Shown piece after piece: positions 14,344 through 15,947 of a stretch of DNA of 15,947 nt. Source of the stretch: Acidobacteriota bacterium. Its GTDB lineage: Bacteria > Acidobacteriota > Terriglobia > Acidiferrales > UBA7541. The stretch lies in contig QHYO01000372.1 in the NCBI GenBank assembly GCA_003224135.1, positions 1 to 15,947 on the forward strand. Direction: 5' to 3'. Each line of letters begins with the position of its first letter. Positions within the stretch are counted from its first letter, which is position 1. The notes below the pieces were generated by a model, which was not told where the DNA came from, ran no database searches, and worked only from the letters and a program-made list of their open reading frames with translations. Both the position numbers and the translations under genes were made by a program.

Positions 14344-15947
14344 CTAGGGAAGCGCAAAACTGAAAATGTCACTTCCAGCAGCAATGGCCACATACTGTTT
14401 CTTGTCAACTGCATAGCTCATGGGCGACGCGCTGATCGTCTGGCCAGTATTGAAATGCCAGAGAGGCCTGCCCGATGCGGCGTCGACTGCTTCGAATGAT
14501 TGCGCATCGTCTCCGAAAAAAACCAGACCGCCCGATGTAGACATGCTTCCACCAGACGAATGACCCGCACCCGATTGGACATACCGCCATGCCGGCTTGT
14601 CCCCTTCCAGTGAAAACGCCAGCAAGATTTTTTGGCCGTGATCTCCTTCACTATGTCGAACGCCAGTCGAATAGTAGGTCTTGCCGGGTTCGAACTTCCG
14701 CGGCTTCAAAAGATAGAGGTCGCAGTTTTCAAGAGCGAGAAAATAGAACAGTCCAGTGGACGGGTTGAACGAAGGGGCATACCAATTCGTTGCACCCGCA
14801 AATCCTGGGCACACGCGCGTTCCCGCCGGGCTAGGTTTGATATCGGTTCGAATAGGCCGACCGCTGGAATCGATTCCGCTTGCCCAGTTCAATTTTTCTA
14901 CAAAACGTGTCGCGGAAAGGAATTTGCCGTCGATGCGATCGAGAACATACAGGAAACCGTTGCGATTCGCCTCGACCACAAGTTTTCGAGGCTGACCGCG
15001 AAACACAGCGTCAATCAGAACGGGAGTTTCCGTGGCGTCGTAGTCGAAGAGGTCGTGCGGAGTGAACTGAAAAAACCATTTGAGCTTGCCGTTGTCAGGA
15101 TCGAGGGCTAGCAGGCAATCGGTATAAAGGTCGTCACCGGGACGCGGTCCGCCGTCGAAGTCGGGCGCTGGATTGCTCGTTCCCCAAAAAAGTGTGTTTA
15201 GTTCCGGATCAAAAGTGCCGGGCATCCACGCGGTGCCTCCACCAAGCTTGTATGATTCGCCGGGCCAGCTGGAAGAACCGAATTCTCCAGGCCCGGGAAT
15301 TGTCCAGAAGCGCCACACTTCGCTGCCGGTTTCCGCGTCGTAAGCGGCGACGAAACCGCGCACTCCGTCATCACCGCCCGATGTACCTACGACGATTTTG
15401 TCTTTGACGACCAATGGCGCGCTGGTCGCACCATAATTTTTGTTTCCGTCAGTGTAGGCAACGTCCCACAAAAGATGACCTGAGCGCGCGTCCAGGCAAA
15501 GTAAATGCGCGTTATCCGTTTCCAGGTACACGCGCGAATGCCACAGACCCACGCCGCGATTGTGATGTTGCGCAGCGTCGTCAATGAGACCCTCAGTAAT
15601 GGGGCGGGAGTAGTGCCAGAGCGAACGGCCGGTTTGCGCGTCCAACGCATAAGCATCGTTCGCCGAAGTGACGAACATGATTCCGGCGGCGACAACCGGA
15701 GTAACCTCCAGACTGCTGGAGTTCGGTGCGTGAAAAACCCACTGTACGCGCAGGCTGGCGACATTTTTTGTGGTGATTTCCTGGAGTTCGCTGTATCGCT
15801 GCCCTGTGTAGTCGGCGTTGTAGGACAGCCAATTCGAGAGCGGCGGTTTTGCGAGCAGTTCGGCAGGCTTGACATCAATCGCAACTGCAGCGGAAGCGCG
15901 GCTTATGGTCTGGGCGGAAAGAGAGGACGCGCATGCCGTGAACAGCG
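14344..15947 (-). CDS. PQQ-dependent dehydrogenase (quinoprotein beta-propeller), 5' end outside window
   Basis: The frame is open to the window edge, giving 534 visible residues; Met at 15678 is internal. The first visible residues LFTACASSLSAQT look like the end of a signal peptide, so only a few residues are missing. Quinoprotein features follow in order: NWLSYNADYTGQRYSELQEI (38-57), NRGVGLW, TSGGDDGVRGFVAAYD, GGGTAWMPGTFDPELNTLFW with GTSNPAPD, FQFTPHDLFDYDATE (holding the expected catalytic Asp), GATNWYAPSFNPSTGLFYF, and the C-terminal SGGLVFFGD and QYVAIAAG. No CxxCH haem motif is present, so this is type I. The vicinal Cys pair of methanol/ethanol dehydrogenases appears replaced by Ala-Ala (codons 15571-15576), and the usual calcium-ligand Glu before GVRG by Asp. 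It oxidises an alcohol or sugar in the periplasm; substrate unknown. First visible gene of the cluster. Stop TAG. Confidence 0.9.
   Translation of the reverse strand, partial: LFTACASSLSAQTISRASAAVAIDVKPAELLAKPPLSNWLSYNADYTGQRYSELQEITTKNVASLRVQWVFHAPNSSSLEVTPVVAAGIMFVTSANDAYALDAQTGRSLWHYSRPITEGLIDDAAQHHNRGVGLWHSRVYLETDNAHLLCLDARSGHLLWDVAYTDGNKNYGATSAPLVVKDKIVVGTSGGDDGVRGFVAAYDAETGSEVWRFWTIPGPGEFGSSSWPGESYKLGGGTAWMPGTFDPELNTLFWGTSNPAPDFDGGPRPGDDLYTDCLLALDPDNGKLKWFFQFTPHDLFDYDATETPVLIDAVFRGQPRKLVVEANRNGFLYVLDRIDGKFLSATRFVEKLNWASGIDSSGRPIRTDIKPSPAGTRVCPGFAGATNWYAPSFNPSTGLFYFLALENCDLYLLKPRKFEPGKTYYSTGVRHSEGDHGQKILLAFSLEGDKPAWRYVQSGAGHSSGGSMSTSGGLVFFGDDAQSFEAVDAASGRPLWHFNTGQTISASPMSYAVDKKQYVAIAAGSDIFSFALP

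Noticed and set aside
15676..15678. ATG as the start of the PQQ dehydrogenase
   Set aside because: The frame continues upstream to the window edge with typical quinoprotein N-terminal sequence (YTGQRYSELQEI), so this Met is internal.
15387..15884. Second minus-strand frame of 165 codons near the window end
   Set aside because: Overlaps the PQQ dehydrogenase in another frame; the PQQ frame carries the conserved motifs right through it.

Overview
The window looks like chromosomal DNA of a soil-type bacterium with moderately high GC, most likely an acidobacterium (Acidobacteriota, Terriglobia-like). This is an inference. It rests on the density of exported hydrolases, several Tat-exported enzymes, a DmpA-type P1 peptidase beside an amidohydrolase, a Tat-type spermidine dehydrogenase homologue, and a palindromic element starting TGTCATCCCGAGCG that I recall as common in that phylum. 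I see no phage, transposase, integrase, CRISPR, tRNA or rRNA.

Left part (1-8.6 kb), scavenging of peptides and amino compounds. Two minus-strand genes form a probable operon: a secreted P1 peptidase (1602-2792), then a membrane-tethered or lipoprotein amidohydrolase (19-1569). Across a 344-base divergent spacer with two perfect inverted repeats, an APC amino-acid permease (3137-4444) runs on the plus strand. It is preceded by a 24-codon leader ORF with a strong Shine-Dalgarno that ends two bases before the permease GTG. Next is an S9 prolyl-oligopeptidase-type gene (4533-6581) broken by an in-frame TAG and apparently by a small in-frame deletion next to the nucleophile, so it is called a pseudogene. 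A Tat-exported FAD enzyme related to spermidine dehydrogenase follows (6730-8577).

Right part (8.6-15.95 kb), one co-directional minus-strand cluster of seven genes with gaps of at most 55 bases and two 4-base start/stop overlaps. In order of transcription: PQQ-dependent dehydrogenase (5' end beyond the window), Tat-exported RidA, Tat-exported SelA/DgaE-type PLP enzyme, ACS-family MFS transporter, PfkB sugar kinase (KDG kinase-like), KDPG aldolase, DUF4126 membrane protein. My reading, which is inference, is an oxidative amino-sugar-acid route with its first half in the periplasm. A quinoprotein oxidises an amino sugar (for example glucosamine to glucosaminate). The PLP lyase eliminates water and ammonia, with RidA hydrolysing the enamine/imine. 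The MFS carrier imports the resulting 2-keto-3-deoxy sugar acid. Kinase and aldolase then complete an Entner-Doudoroff-type split to pyruvate and glyceraldehyde 3-phosphate. The exported PLP-lyase/RidA pair is the most unusual feature of the window.
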